Shown: positions 19,240 to 27,257 of the stretch, piece after piece
Numbering within the stretch: position 1 is the first letter of the stretch
How the letters are laid out: every line of letters starts with the position of its first letter
NCBI RefSeq assembly: GCF_900112005.1
Contig: NZ_FOKK01000007.1
Location: 62,001-126,000, forward strand
Direction: 5' to 3'
From: Algoriphagus aquimarinus
Lineage (GTDB): Bacteria > Bacteroidota > Bacteroidia > Cytophagales > Cyclobacteriaceae
DNA length: 64,000 bases
Program-made: the position numbers and the translations under genes
Notes under the pieces: model-generated
Databases searched by the model: none
Seen by the model: only the letters and a program-made list of their open reading frames with translations
What the model was told of the DNA's origin: nothing

Positions 19240-19370
19240 CTTGTGGTGAATTAAAGGTTAGACCCTGTTCCACAAACCAAAATAAGACACTTCTAATAGT
19301 TTAGAGTAGAAATTGGCAGTTAGGAACACTTCAAAAATAAAAACACTATGTTTCCCTGCCCTAACCGCTT

Positions 19371-19396
19371 AAAAAAAAAAGCCGGATAAACCGGCT
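19371..19396 (-). terminator. Rho-independent terminator
   Basis: A 6-bp stem (AGCCGG / CCGGCT, 19380-19396) with loop ATAAA is followed on the minus strand by ten T (A10 at 19371-19380 on plus). It lies 3 bp after the stop of the small secreted protein gene. Confidence 0.85.
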
Positions 19397-19398
19397 AA

Positions 19399-19923
19399 CT
19401 ATTTTTTGATTATTAATTCGAATGTTTCTATCCCATAGTTATCGTAACCAGGCACAGGCTTGCAATCAGGCAATTTTCTTAGAACATAATCTATTCGCTC
19501 TTTCAGGCCCTTGTCTACATCGCTCATTACCTCGAAACCACTTAGTCTACCCATTGCATTCACCTGAAGTAGAACTTTTACTTCTTCCACATTTGCAGAT
19601 TTTTTTGTTCTGAATAAAAATGGTGAATAACTATCAAGTATATCAAGCGTATTTTCAGACCAAACCCAATGTGAATTAAGATTTTTGGCAAGATTATTTT
19701 CAATAGTAGTTAATGGTGTAAAATTCAAGTCTGACGCTACAGAGCTTTTGGATAGATCAGAAACATTATCCACACTTCTAATTCTTAACTTATGATATTC
19801 CACAAAACTTTCTTCGGTAATTGAATACCCAGGCGAAACCTGCGCTACCACAGATTTCCCGACAAGGGGTGTGAAGAGAAACAGGGTAATTATGAAATAT
19901 TTAAAAATCCGAGGTGCAGGCAT
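19399..19923 (-). CDS. Small exported protein with TonB C-terminal-like domain
   Basis: A 174-residue protein with a signal peptide (about 1-28, FIITLFLFTPLVGKSVVAQ). The C-terminal half (about 112-174) has the alternating pattern VEEVKVLLQVNAMGRLSGFE, then DYVLRKLPDCKPVPGY and FELIIKK, which resembles the TonB C-terminal or energy-transducer fold, where a conserved V.V...G.V strand is followed by a helix and a closing strand. It lacks the usual TonB membrane anchor and proline-rich linker, so it is not a classical TonB; a periplasmic binding role is possible. It is a single gene with its own terminator. The fold call is tentative. Confidence 0.65.
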   Translation of the reverse strand: MPAPRIFKYFIITLFLFTPLVGKSVVAQVSPGYSITEESFVEYHKLRIRSVDNVSDLSKSSVASDLNFTPLTTIENNLAKNLNSHWVWSENTLDILDSYSPFLFRTKKSANVEEVKVLLQVNAMGRLSGFEVMSDVDKGLKERIDYVLRKLPDCKPVPGYDNYGIETFELIIKK

Positions 19924-20010
19924 TTTATTCTAGCAGGTGAATTAAAACAAAAATACAATAATTAAATTTTCAGATACAAATTTTTGCATTATAAATATGA
20001 AAAAGAAAAC

Positions 20011-20035
20011 AAAAAAGTCTCGCCAGAAGCAAGAC
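20011..20035 (-). terminator. Orphan minus-strand terminator-like hairpin
   Basis: On the minus strand GTCTTGC, a 5-nt loop, GCGAGAC (7 bp, one G-T pair) precedes six T. No minus-strand gene lies between it and the AsnC start at 20302, so it would end an unannotated antisense or small RNA, or a read-through transcript. On the plus strand it is followed only by CCTTTT. Confidence 0.5.
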
Positions 20036-20229
20036 CCTTTTCAGAATATAAACCCAAATATAACTTTAGAGATTAAAAGTTTCAATTGAAATAAACTAAA
20101 ATCTGAAAATACAAATGATCTCAGATTTTAATTTGACTTTTTACTCTACGAACAAAATATTCATCTGAACATTTATATCGAGTCCAAAGTAAGTTGATTT
20201 TGCTTTTAATTACAAATTGAAAAAATAAT

Positions 20230-20260
20230 TTTGCAATATTTTGAAGAATCTCTAATTTAC
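20230..20260 (+). promoter_or_regulatory. Putative promoter of the AsnC-family gene
   Basis: TTTG (20230-20233), a 19-bp spacer and TAATTTAC (20253-20260) match the Bacteroidota TTTG/TAnnTTTG pattern in six of eight -7 positions. The start codon is 41 bp downstream. Confidence 0.4.
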
Positions 20261-20301
20261 ACGCAGATTCATTAACAATCATCCAAAATCAGCCAAGAAA
20301 A

Positions 20302-20775
20302 ATGGATAAAATTTTAGATATCGACAACATAGACTTGAAGATAATTTCGCTCCTCAATGAAGATGCTAAGACTCCCTATACAGAAATAGCGAAAAAAGTC
20401 TTCGTTTCATCAGGGACCGTGCACGTTCGAATGAAGAAATTGGAGGATATGGGCATCGTAAAAAGTGCCACATTAAATATTGATTTCTCAAAACTTGGCT
20501 ATGACATATCAGCATTCCTGGGAATTTATCTTGAGAAGAGCTCACTTTACGATACGGTCATAGAAAAACTTAAAACAATTTCCGAGGTGGTCAGCGCTTA
20601 TTATACCACAGGTAATTATTCGATTTTTGCCAAAATCATCTGTAGAGATACGAACCACCTGAGATTTGTGCTTGATAATATTCAAAAAGTAGAGGGAATC
20701 GATAGAACAGAAACCTTGATTGTATTGGAAGAGTCTATAAATAGACCTATCCAGTTTTTCGACAAGGAGAAATAA
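20302..20775 (+). CDS. Lrp/AsnC family transcriptional regulator
   Basis: A 157-residue regulator. The N-terminal winged helix (about 5-60) has the family pattern IDLKIISLLNEDAKTPYTEI, followed by the recognition helix VSSGTVHVRMKKLEDMGIV. The C-terminal RAM ligand-binding domain (about 65-150) contains AYYTTGNYSIFAKIICRDTN. Members usually sense amino acids and form octamers. It lies upstream of the SUF operon, but a terminator and 232 bp separate them, so control of suf is only a possibility. The same arrangement would suit sensing of cysteine or another amino acid. Confidence 0.93.
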   Translation: MDKILDIDNIDLKIISLLNEDAKTPYTEIAKKVFVSSGTVHVRMKKLEDMGIVKSATLNIDFSKLGYDISAFLGIYLEKSSLYDTVIEKLKTISEVVSAYYTTGNYSIFAKIICRDTNHLRFVLDNIQKVEGIDRTETLIVLEESINRPIQFFDKEK

Positions 20776-20830
20776 AACAATTAAGATTAAATCTAAATAA
20801 AAGATTTAACGAAATAAGTTAAAAATCAAA

Positions 20831-20858
20831 AGTATTGAACCTTCAATACTTTTTTTTT
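20831..20858 (+). terminator. Rho-independent terminator of the AsnC gene
   Basis: An 8-9 bp stem (AGTATTGAA / TTCAATACT, 20831-20850) is followed by eight T. It separates the regulator from the SUF operon. Confidence 0.85.
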
Positions 20859-20963
20859 GTAAAGAGCTTATAGAATAGATGAAAAGGGCGTTTTCTATAG
20901 AAGATTTATATACTCGATAGAATTATCCAATGGGTTCAAACATGATATTTTCATTATATGTTG

Positions 20964-20971
20964 TACCTTCG
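20964..20971 (+). promoter_or_regulatory. Candidate -7 element of the SUF operon
   Basis: TACCTTCG matches TAnnTTTG at all but one fixed position and lies 37 bp before the sufB start, after the preceding terminator. No convincing -33 TTTG is present at the expected distance, so confidence is low. Confidence 0.3.
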
Positions 20972-21007
20972 CCGTTAAAATGTAATTAGTCTAAATAACT
21001 CACACAA

Positions 21008-22453
21008 ATGAGCAAAGACAATCAGATTTTAGAAGAACTAACGTCAAAAGAATACGAGCACGGATGGTCAGTGAACTATGAAGCCGATGAGGCTCCTGTA
21101 GGATTAACTGAAGAAACTATTCGATGGATATCTGCGAAGAAGGAAGAACCACAGTGGTTACTCGATTGGAGATTGAAAGCTTTCAAAACATGGCAAGCCA
21201 TGTCGGAGCCAAAATGGGCTAATGTCCATTATCCAAAAATTGACCTGCAGTCTCTAAAATATTATTCAGCACCAAAGCTTGCCAACAAGCCTAAAAATCT
21301 AGACGAGGTTGATCCTGAGTTGCTTGATATCTACAAGCGATTGGGTATTAACCTTAACGAGCAGAAAAGACTTCAAGGAATTGCAGTAGATGCAGTGTTG
21401 GACTCTGTATCTGTGGCAACTACTTTCAAAGGAACGCTTTCCAAACTTGGAATTGTGTTTTGTTCTTTCAGTGAAGCTGTAAAAGAGCATCCAGAGTTGG
21501 TAAAGAAATATTTGGGATCAGTAGTTCCGATGACGGATAACTATTATGCAGCACTAAATGCTGCTGTATTCTCCGACGGTTCATTCTGCTATATTCCTAA
21601 AGGCGTTCGTTGCCCAATGGAGCTTTCTACTTATTTCAGAATCAATGCTGCAAATACAGGGCAGTTCGAAAGAACCCTAATCGTAGCAGAGGATGAATCG
21701 TATGTATCTTACCTAGAAGGATGTACTGCACCGCAACGTGATGAAAATCAATTGCACGCAGCAGTAGTAGAAATTTACGCTGGAGCACATGCTGAAGTAA
21801 AATATTCCACTGTTCAAAACTGGTTCCCTGGATCCAAAGAAGGAGTTGGTGGTATTTACAACTTCGTAACTAAGCGTGGAATTTGCGCAGGTGATTTCTC
21901 TAAGATCTCTTGGACTCAGGTAGAAACAGGTTCTGCTGTCACGTGGAAGTATCCATCTTGTATCCTAAAAGGAGACAATTCTATTGGAGAATTCTATTCT
22001 GTGGCCGTTACCAACAACTATCAGCAAGCAGATACTGGAACGAAAATGATTCACATTGGTAAGAACACCAAGTCGAGAATCGTTTCCAAAGGCATTTCCG
22101 CAGGAAAATCTCAGAACTCATACAGAGGTCAGGTACAAGTGATGAAGCGTGCAACTAATGCACGTAACTTCTCTCAGTGTGACTCCCTGTTGATGGGTGA
22201 TCGCTGCGGAGCTCATACCTTCCCTTATATCGACATCAACAACCCGACCGCCAAAGTGGAGCATGAAGCGACTACTTCGAAAATCGGTGAGGATCAGCTT
22301 TTCTATTGCAACCAAAGAGGTATCGCTACAGAAGACGCGGTGGCTTTGATTGTAAATGGATATGCTAAAGAGGTGTTGAATCAATTGCCAATGGAATTCG
22401 CTGTAGAAGCACAGAAGTTGTTGGCACTTACCTTAGAAGGATCTGTAGGGTAA
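21008..22453 (+). CDS. sufB: Fe-S cluster assembly scaffold SufB
   Basis: A 481-residue SufB, close to the 495 of E. coli. The beta-helix core contains [51 protein letters not shown] and [20 protein letters not shown], with the C-terminal [19 protein letters not shown] supplying conserved cysteine and acidic ligands for the SufBCD complex. SufB builds nascent Fe-S clusters with sulfur delivered by SufSE. It is the first gene of the operon; 49 bp with a direct repeat separate it from sufC. Confidence 0.97.
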   Translation: MSKDNQILEELTSKEYEHGWSVNYEADEAPVGLTEETIRWISAKKEEPQWLLDWRLKAFKTWQAMSEPKWANVHYPKIDLQSLKYYSAPKLANKPKNLDEVDPELLDIYKRLGINLNEQKRLQGIAVDAVLDSVSVATTFKGTLSKLGIVFCSFSEAVKEHPELVKKYLGSVVPMTDNYYAALNAAVFSDGSFCYIPKGVRCPMELSTYFRINAANTGQFERTLIVAEDESYVSYLEGCTAPQRDENQLHAAVVEIYAGAHAEVKYSTVQNWFPGSKEGVGGIYNFVTKRGICAGDFSKISWTQVETGSAVTWKYPSCILKGDNSIGEFYSVAVTNNYQQADTGTKMIHIGKNTKSRIVSKGISAGKSQNSYRGQVQVMKRATNARNFSQCDSLLMGDRCGAHTFPYIDINNPTAKVEHEATTSKIGEDQLFYCNQRGIATEDAVALIVNGYAKEVLNQLPMEFAVEAQKLLALTLEGSVG

Positions 22454-22465
22454 GCAGATTGTAAG

Positions 22466-22496
22466 ATTGAAAGATTAGAATATTGAAAGATTAGAA
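22466..22496 (+). repeat. 15-bp direct repeat in the sufB-sufC gap
   Basis: ATTGAAAGATTAGAA occurs twice in tandem (22466-22480 and 22482-22496) with a 16-bp period, directly before the sufC start. Possible roles are slippage-prone low-complexity DNA or a spacer element. No hairpin forms. Confidence 0.8.
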
Positions 22497-22502
22497 AGAA
22501 TT

Positions 22503-23267
22503 ATGCTAAGTATAAAGAATTTGCACGCCTCTATCGAAGGGACTCCAATCCTAAGAGGCATCAACCTTGAAGTGAAAGCTGGAGAAGTTCATGCGATCAT
22601 GGGACCAAACGGTTCAGGTAAATCTACTCTTGCTTCAGTATTGGCAGGAAGAGAAGAATATGAAGTGACTGAAGGTGAAGTTATCTTCAAGGGAATAGAC
22701 CTACTTGAACTTTCTCCAGAAGTGAGAGCTAGAGAAGGTGTATTTCTTGCTTTCCAATATCCAGTAGAAATTCCTGGTGTTAGCTCTACCAACTTCCTAA
22801 GAACGGCAGTGAATCAAGTAAGAGAATACCGTGGTCTAGATCCTTTGGATGCCGTGAAGTTCTTGACTTTGATGAAAGAAAAAATGAAGCTTGTCGAAAT
22901 TGATCAGAAGCTTTTGAGCAGATCATTGAACGAAGGCTTTTCCGGAGGAGAAAAGAAAAGAAACGAGATATTCCAGATGGCAATGCTTGACCCTACCCTA
23001 TCTATTTTGGATGAGACGGATTCAGGACTTGATATCGATGCACTTCGTATCGTTTCCAACGGTGTAAATCAATTGAAATCAGATAAAAATGCAACAATTG
23101 TAGTGACTCACTACCAAAGATTGTTGGATTACATTGTTCCGGATTTTGTGCACGTATTGTACAACGGAAGAATCGTAAAATCAGGCACCAAAGAACTAGC
23201 AATGGAGCTTGAAGAAAAAGGATACGATTGGATCAAAGAAGAAGTCGATTCTAAAGCTACAGTCTGA
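22503..23267 (+). CDS. sufC: Fe-S cluster assembly ATPase SufC
   Basis: A 254-residue ABC-type ATPase without membrane segments. Walker A is GPNGSGKSTLASVLAG (about 35-50), the Q-loop FQYPVEIPGVSS (88-99), the signature SGGEKKRNEIFQM (about 149-161), and Walker B LSILDETDSGLDID (about 167-180), followed by the H-loop VVTHYQRLL. SufC hydrolyses ATP to open the SufB-SufD interface for cluster assembly. The downstream sufD start is placed at 23290, after this stop, with a 22-bp gap. Confidence 0.97.
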   Translation: MLSIKNLHASIEGTPILRGINLEVKAGEVHAIMGPNGSGKSTLASVLAGREEYEVTEGEVIFKGIDLLELSPEVRAREGVFLAFQYPVEIPGVSSTNFLRTAVNQVREYRGLDPLDAVKFLTLMKEKMKLVEIDQKLLSRSLNEGFSGGEKKRNEIFQMAMLDPTLSILDETDSGLDIDALRIVSNGVNQLKSDKNATIVVTHYQRLLDYIVPDFVHVLYNGRIVKSGTKELAMELEEKGYDWIKEEVDSKATV

Positions 23268-23289
23268 TTTTCATTCTAAAAAACTACTC

Positions 23290-24558
23290 ATGAGTACGCT
23301 TATTAAGCATGAAATACTTGGCGAGATGTTGAATTCTACCGGCAAAGGCTTCGAACAAGCCCGAGCTGAAGGAAAAGAAGCATTCGAAAGTCAAGGCTTT
23401 CCTACCAATAAATCAGAAGAATACAAGTTCACTGCAATCAGCAAAAAACTCGAGCAAAGCATCCAGAATTTCGGTGCGGCTGAGTCATTTGAGGTTACAG
23501 CAGAAGACGTGAAAAATAATCTGTTTGAAGGATTTACTGGAGATGTGTTGGTATTCACCAATGGCCATTTTCAGTCTAGCCTTTCTTCAGAAATCGCTGG
23601 AATCGAAGTTGCTCTACTTTCAGAGAAATCTGACACACCAGTAGGTAGCATAGCAAAACCAGCAAAAGATCCTTTCTGCGCGCTGAATCAAGCTGTTTTC
23701 ACAGACGGTATATTCATTTCAGTTCCTAAGAAAGCTGTGGTGGAAAAGCCAATTCTGTTGTTGAATTTCAACAAAGCAGTTAACGGCCAAGTGATCCAAC
23801 CTCGTGTATGGATTGAAGCAGGTGATTTCGCAGAAGTGACTTTCATCAATCATACAGTTAATTTGAGCGATGTCACTTATTTCTCAAATAAGGTAGTAGA
23901 AGTAAAAGGAGGAGTTAACTCTCAGATTCGTTTTTACAAACTTCAGAATGAGGGTAAAAATGTGATTGAGGCTAACAATACTGAAACTGACATTCATAAG
24001 GATGGAAGATTTACTTCTGTGACTATTTCTCTTTCAGGAGAACTAGTGAGAAATAACTTGAGCTTGAATATCATAGGAAGCAATTCTGAAGGAAATATGT
24101 ACGGTCTCTATTTGCTGAACAGCAAAAGCCACGTGGATAATCACACCAACGTGGATCATACCGTACCTCACGCTGAGTCAAACGAGCTCTATAAAGGTAT
24201 TCTTGCAGATCAGTCACGTGGGGTTTTCAACGGGAAAATCTTTGTAAGACAGGATGCGCAGAAAACCAATGCTTTCCAGCAAAACAACAATATCCTACTT
24301 TCCGAAGATGCGGTGGTAAACACCAAGCCTCAGTTGGAAATATGGGCTGATGATGTGAAATGCTCTCACGGCTGTACCACTGGTCAGATGGACGAAGAAG
24401 CTTTATTCTACCTTCAGGCAAGAGGAATCGCTAAGGATCAGGCCAAAGGCTTGCTGCTTTACGCTTTTGCAGGCGAAGTACTAGAGCACATCAGAGACGA
24501 AAGCTTCCGTGAGTACTGCACAAACTTGGTGCAGGATCGCTTAGGAAGCAAATTCTAA
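23290..24558 (+). CDS. sufD: Fe-S cluster assembly protein SufD
   Basis: A 422-residue SufD. The beta-helix core holds KDPFCALNQAVFTDGIFISV, NHTNVDHTVPHAESNELYKG (about residues 285-305), GRGVF-like RGVFNGKIFVRQDAQKTNAF, and the C-terminal VKCSHGCTTGQMDEEALFYLQ with the conserved cysteine and histidine facing SufB. SufD pairs with SufB and supports iron entry. An in-frame TTG at 23209 would add 27 residues but overlap sufC; ATG at 23290 (MSTLIKHEI) is chosen. It is 8 bp from sufS. Confidence 0.96.
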   Translation: MSTLIKHEILGEMLNSTGKGFEQARAEGKEAFESQGFPTNKSEEYKFTAISKKLEQSIQNFGAAESFEVTAEDVKNNLFEGFTGDVLVFTNGHFQSSLSSEIAGIEVALLSEKSDTPVGSIAKPAKDPFCALNQAVFTDGIFISVPKKAVVEKPILLLNFNKAVNGQVIQPRVWIEAGDFAEVTFINHTVNLSDVTYFSNKVVEVKGGVNSQIRFYKLQNEGKNVIEANNTETDIHKDGRFTSVTISLSGELVRNNLSLNIIGSNSEGNMYGLYLLNSKSHVDNHTNVDHTVPHAESNELYKGILADQSRGVFNGKIFVRQDAQKTNAFQQNNNILLSEDAVVNTKPQLEIWADDVKCSHGCTTGQMDEEALFYLQARGIAKDQAKGLLLYAFAGEVLEHIRDESFREYCTNLVQDRLGSKF

Positions 24559-24566
24559 TACACAAC

Positions 24567-25790
24567 ATGGGAATTGAAATCGAAAAAATCAGAGGCTTGT
24601 TTCCGGTACTCCATCAGGAAGTGCATGGCAAGCCTTTGGTTTATTTTGACAATGCCGCTACGACGCAAAAGCCGCAAGCCGTGCTTGATGCGTTGAATAA
24701 TTACTACTCCACCGACAACTCAAATATTCACCGTGGGGCTCATGCTTTGGCAGATAGAGCTACGAGATATTTCGAGGAAACTCGGGAAGCTATTCAGCTA
24801 TTCATCAATGCGAGAGAATCTGCAGAGGTTCTTTTCACGAAGGGAACTACCGAAAGCATCAATTTAGTAGCTTCCGCTTTTGGTAGAAAATTCATAGGAT
24901 CAGGAGATGAAATCATCATTTCCACACTAGAGCACCATTCCAACATCGTCCCATGGCAAATGCTGTGTGAAGAAAAAGGAGCTACACTCAAAGTGATCCC
25001 TATCAATGATGCTGGTGAGGTTCTTTTCGATAAATTCGAGAAGTTACTTTCTCCTAAGACCAAACTGGTCAGCATAGTCCATGCCTCCAATGCACTTGGT
25101 ACAATCAATCCAGTCAAAAAAGTAATAGCTGCTGCACATGCTGTGGGAGCCAAAGTACTTTTGGATGGGGCTCAAAGTATCAGTCACTTGACTGTGGATG
25201 TGCAGGAATTGGACTGTGACTTCTTAGCTTTCTCTGCGCACAAGCTTTATGGCCCTACTGGCCTTGGCGTTCTTTATGGAAAAAGAGAAGTGCTGGAAGC
25301 TATGCCTCCCTATCAAGGTGGCGGTGAGATGATCAAAGAAGTAACTTTTGAAAAGACCACTTATAATGATATCCCTTTCAAATTCGAAGCAGGCACTCCA
25401 AATATCGGTGATGTCATCGCTTTTAAGGCTGCCCTCGATTTTGTCAATGCTTTAGGAAAAGATCTAATCAGAGCACATGAAGATGAACTTCTACGCTATG
25501 CGAATGAGCTTTTGTCTCAGGTGAAGGGATTTATTCCTGTAGGAACAGCTGCCGAAAAAGTAAGTGTTTTGTCGTTTAACATCAATGCCATGCATCCTTA
25601 CGACGTGGGAATGATGCTTGATGCTAACGGTATTGCAGTTCGGACAGGTCATCACTGCACGCAGCCACTGATGAAAAGATTAGGGTTGGAAGGAACTGTA
25701 AGAGCTTCATTCGCGGTTTACAATTCGAAATCTGAAATAGAAAAATTGGCGGAAGGTGTAAGCCGGATCGCACGAATCAAAAACAAATGA
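24567..25790 (+). CDS. sufS: Cysteine desulfurase SufS
   Basis: A 407-residue class II cysteine desulfurase that converts cysteine to alanine and carries the sulfur as a persulfide. PLP binds K226 in FSAHKLYGPTGLG, with LEHHSNIVPWQ (121-131) and the DGAQS motif (200-204) in the cofactor pocket. The active cysteine is C364 in RTGHHCTQPLMKR, the same number as in E. coli SufS. The mobile loop is short, as in type II enzymes that need SufE. Its stop overlaps the sufE start (ATGA), implying translational coupling. Confidence 0.97.
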   Translation: MGIEIEKIRGLFPVLHQEVHGKPLVYFDNAATTQKPQAVLDALNNYYSTDNSNIHRGAHALADRATRYFEETREAIQLFINARESAEVLFTKGTTESINLVASAFGRKFIGSGDEIIISTLEHHSNIVPWQMLCEEKGATLKVIPINDAGEVLFDKFEKLLSPKTKLVSIVHASNALGTINPVKKVIAAAHAVGAKVLLDGAQSISHLTVDVQELDCDFLAFSAHKLYGPTGLGVLYGKREVLEAMPPYQGGGEMIKEVTFEKTTYNDIPFKFEAGTPNIGDVIAFKAALDFVNALGKDLIRAHEDELLRYANELLSQVKGFIPVGTAAEKVSVLSFNINAMHPYDVGMMLDANGIAVRTGHHCTQPLMKRLGLEGTVRASFAVYNSKSEIEKLAEGVSRIARIKNK

Positions 25791-26218
25791 GCAGTATTCA
25801 AGAAGTTCAAGATGAAATAGTTTCTGAATTTGAAATTCTAGGAGACGATAAGGAATCGACGATTTATTACATCATGGAGTTGGGCGGAAGCTTAGAAGAA
25901 TTCCCTGATAATGAAAGAGTCGAATCCAATACGATTAAAGGATGTCAATCCAAAGTATGGTTGATAGCTGATGAAAAGGACGGAAAAGTGCACTTTAAGG
26001 CTGATTCCAATACGGATGTCACCAAAGGATTGATCACACTTTTATTAAGAGTTTTGAACTATCGTAGCCCAGAAGAGATTATCAAAGCGGAACTTAATTT
26101 CGTAGAGAGGATCGGAATGGGGTCTATTATTGGTAGTCAACGCTCCAACGGATTTGCCTCCATGATCAAGCAAATCAAATTATACGCTTTGGCTATTCAA
26201 AGCAAACAAAACGCCTGA
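25787..26218 (+). CDS. sufE: Cysteine desulfurase activator SufE
   Basis: A 143-residue SufE that takes the persulfide from SufS and passes it to SufB. The acceptor cysteine is C53 in NTIKGCQSKVWL, with LGGSLEEFPDNERVE before it and SNGFASMIKQIKLYA at the C-terminus. Length is normal for the family. The ATG overlaps the sufS stop by 4 bp, and the next gene follows after 4 bp. Confidence 0.96.
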   Translation: MSSIQEVQDEIVSEFEILGDDKESTIYYIMELGGSLEEFPDNERVESNTIKGCQSKVWLIADEKDGKVHFKADSNTDVTKGLITLLLRVLNYRSPEEIIKAELNFVERIGMGSIIGSQRSNGFASMIKQIKLYALAIQSKQNA

Positions 26219-26222
26219 TAGT

Positions 26223-26567
26223 ATGTCAACAGATAACAACACAGAAACCGCTTCAACTCAAATCGAAGGCCTTAAAGAAAAGGTGGTTCAGGCTATCAAG
26301 CTGGTCTATGATCCTGAAATCCCTGTGGATGTTCATGATCTAGGTTTGATTTACGAAATCACCGTTTACCCTGTGAACAATGTGTATATCTTGATGACTT
26401 TGACTTCTCCTAACTGCCCGTCAGCAGAGTTTATCCCTTCAGAAGTAAAGGATAAAATCCAGCAGATACAAGGCGTTAACAATGTTGAAGTTGAGTTAAC
26501 CTTTGACCCTCCTTATTCTCAGGATATGATGTCCGAAGCTGCAAAGCTTGAATTGGGTTTTCTATAA
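26223..26567 (+). CDS. sufT: SufT-type DUF59 (MIP18 family) Fe-S assembly protein
   Basis: A 114-residue protein. The DUF59 signature DPEIPVDVHDLGLIYEI lies at about 30-46, and the conserved cysteine is C65 in TSPNCPSAEFIP. SufT proteins help mature Fe-S proteins and often end SUF operons. The N-terminal 20 residues are Thr/Asn-rich and probably disordered. It is 4 bp from sufE and translated with it. Confidence 0.92.
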   Translation: MSTDNNTETASTQIEGLKEKVVQAIKLVYDPEIPVDVHDLGLIYEITVYPVNNVYILMTLTSPNCPSAEFIPSEVKDKIQQIQGVNNVEVELTFDPPYSQDMMSEAAKLELGFL

Positions 26568-26592
26568 AAAGTACTTTAAAACTAGTAATAAT

Positions 26593-27015
26593 ATGTATCC
26601 AGAAGAATTGATTGCTCCAATGAGAGCAGAACTTTCCAGCGTAGGATTTGAAGAGTTCAGAACTGCTGAGCAAGTTGCAACGCATCTTGGTCCAGACCAT
26701 AAAGGTACTACCCTTGTTGTAGTGAATTCAGTTTGCGGTTGCGCTGCAGGAGCTGCAAGACCAGGAATAACTTACGCGGTAGAAAATGCGAAAGTTAAAC
26801 CAACGACTCTTGCTACTGTATTTGCAGGAAATGATAAAGAAGCTGTTGATAAATTCAGAGAATTGACACTTCCTTACCCTCCATCCTCTCCAGCAATGGC
26901 TCTATTTAAGGATGGTGAATTGGTTCATTTCATCGAGCGTCATCACATCGAAGGAAGAAATGCAAAAATGATTGGCGACCACTTGGTTGAAGTATTTGAG
27001 CATTTCTGCGCATAA
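26593..27015 (+). CDS. BrxA/BrxB family bacilliredoxin
   Basis: A 140-residue thioredoxin-fold protein of the YphP/YqiW group. The active site is C48-G-C50 in VNSVCGCAAGAARPG, the CGC form seen in bacilliredoxins, which remove bacillithiol from mixed disulfides. The cis-proline region is PPSSPAMALFKDGELVHFIERHH. A TTG at 26548 would extend into sufT; ATG at 26593 (MYPEELI) is chosen. It ends the SUF operon, so it may protect or repair SufSE or cluster-carrier thiols. Whether this organism makes bacillithiol cannot be seen here. Confidence 0.93.
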   Translation: MYPEELIAPMRAELSSVGFEEFRTAEQVATHLGPDHKGTTLVVVNSVCGCAAGAARPGITYAVENAKVKPTTLATVFAGNDKEAVDKFRELTLPYPPSSPAMALFKDGELVHFIERHHIEGRNAKMIGDHLVEVFEHFCA

Positions 27016-27021
27016 AAAATT

Positions 27022-27041
27022 AGCCCTCCGGGGCTTTTTTT
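27022..27041 (+). terminator. Rho-independent terminator of the SUF operon
   Basis: A 5-bp GC stem (AGCCC / GGGCT) with a 4-nt TCCG loop is followed by a T run to 27041, starting 7 bp after the bacilliredoxin stop. Confidence 0.88.
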
Positions 27042-27257
27042 ATTCCACCACCTAATTTTACTAAGGAATAATAAAATCAGAGTTCTCTATTTCTGAGGAT
27101 TTACTTAGGGATCAGGTTAATTTCTTGCGAATTATTCTACTTTTCACAAGAATAATAACCCATAGGTCATATTCAGCCATCAAAAAGCAACCTGATTTTA
27201 TTATCTTACGAGCCTATTTCGAGGTTTTTTAACATAAGCAATCCAAACAAAAAATAT

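Larger units (their letters stand above)
19924..20301. other. 378-bp AT-rich divergent intergenic region
   Basis: This region lies between the minus-strand exported protein gene and the plus-strand AsnC gene. It contains a terminator-like hairpin on the minus strand (20011-20035) with no gene upstream of it, and a promoter candidate for the AsnC gene (20230-20260). No open frame of credible length was seen. Confidence 0.6.
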
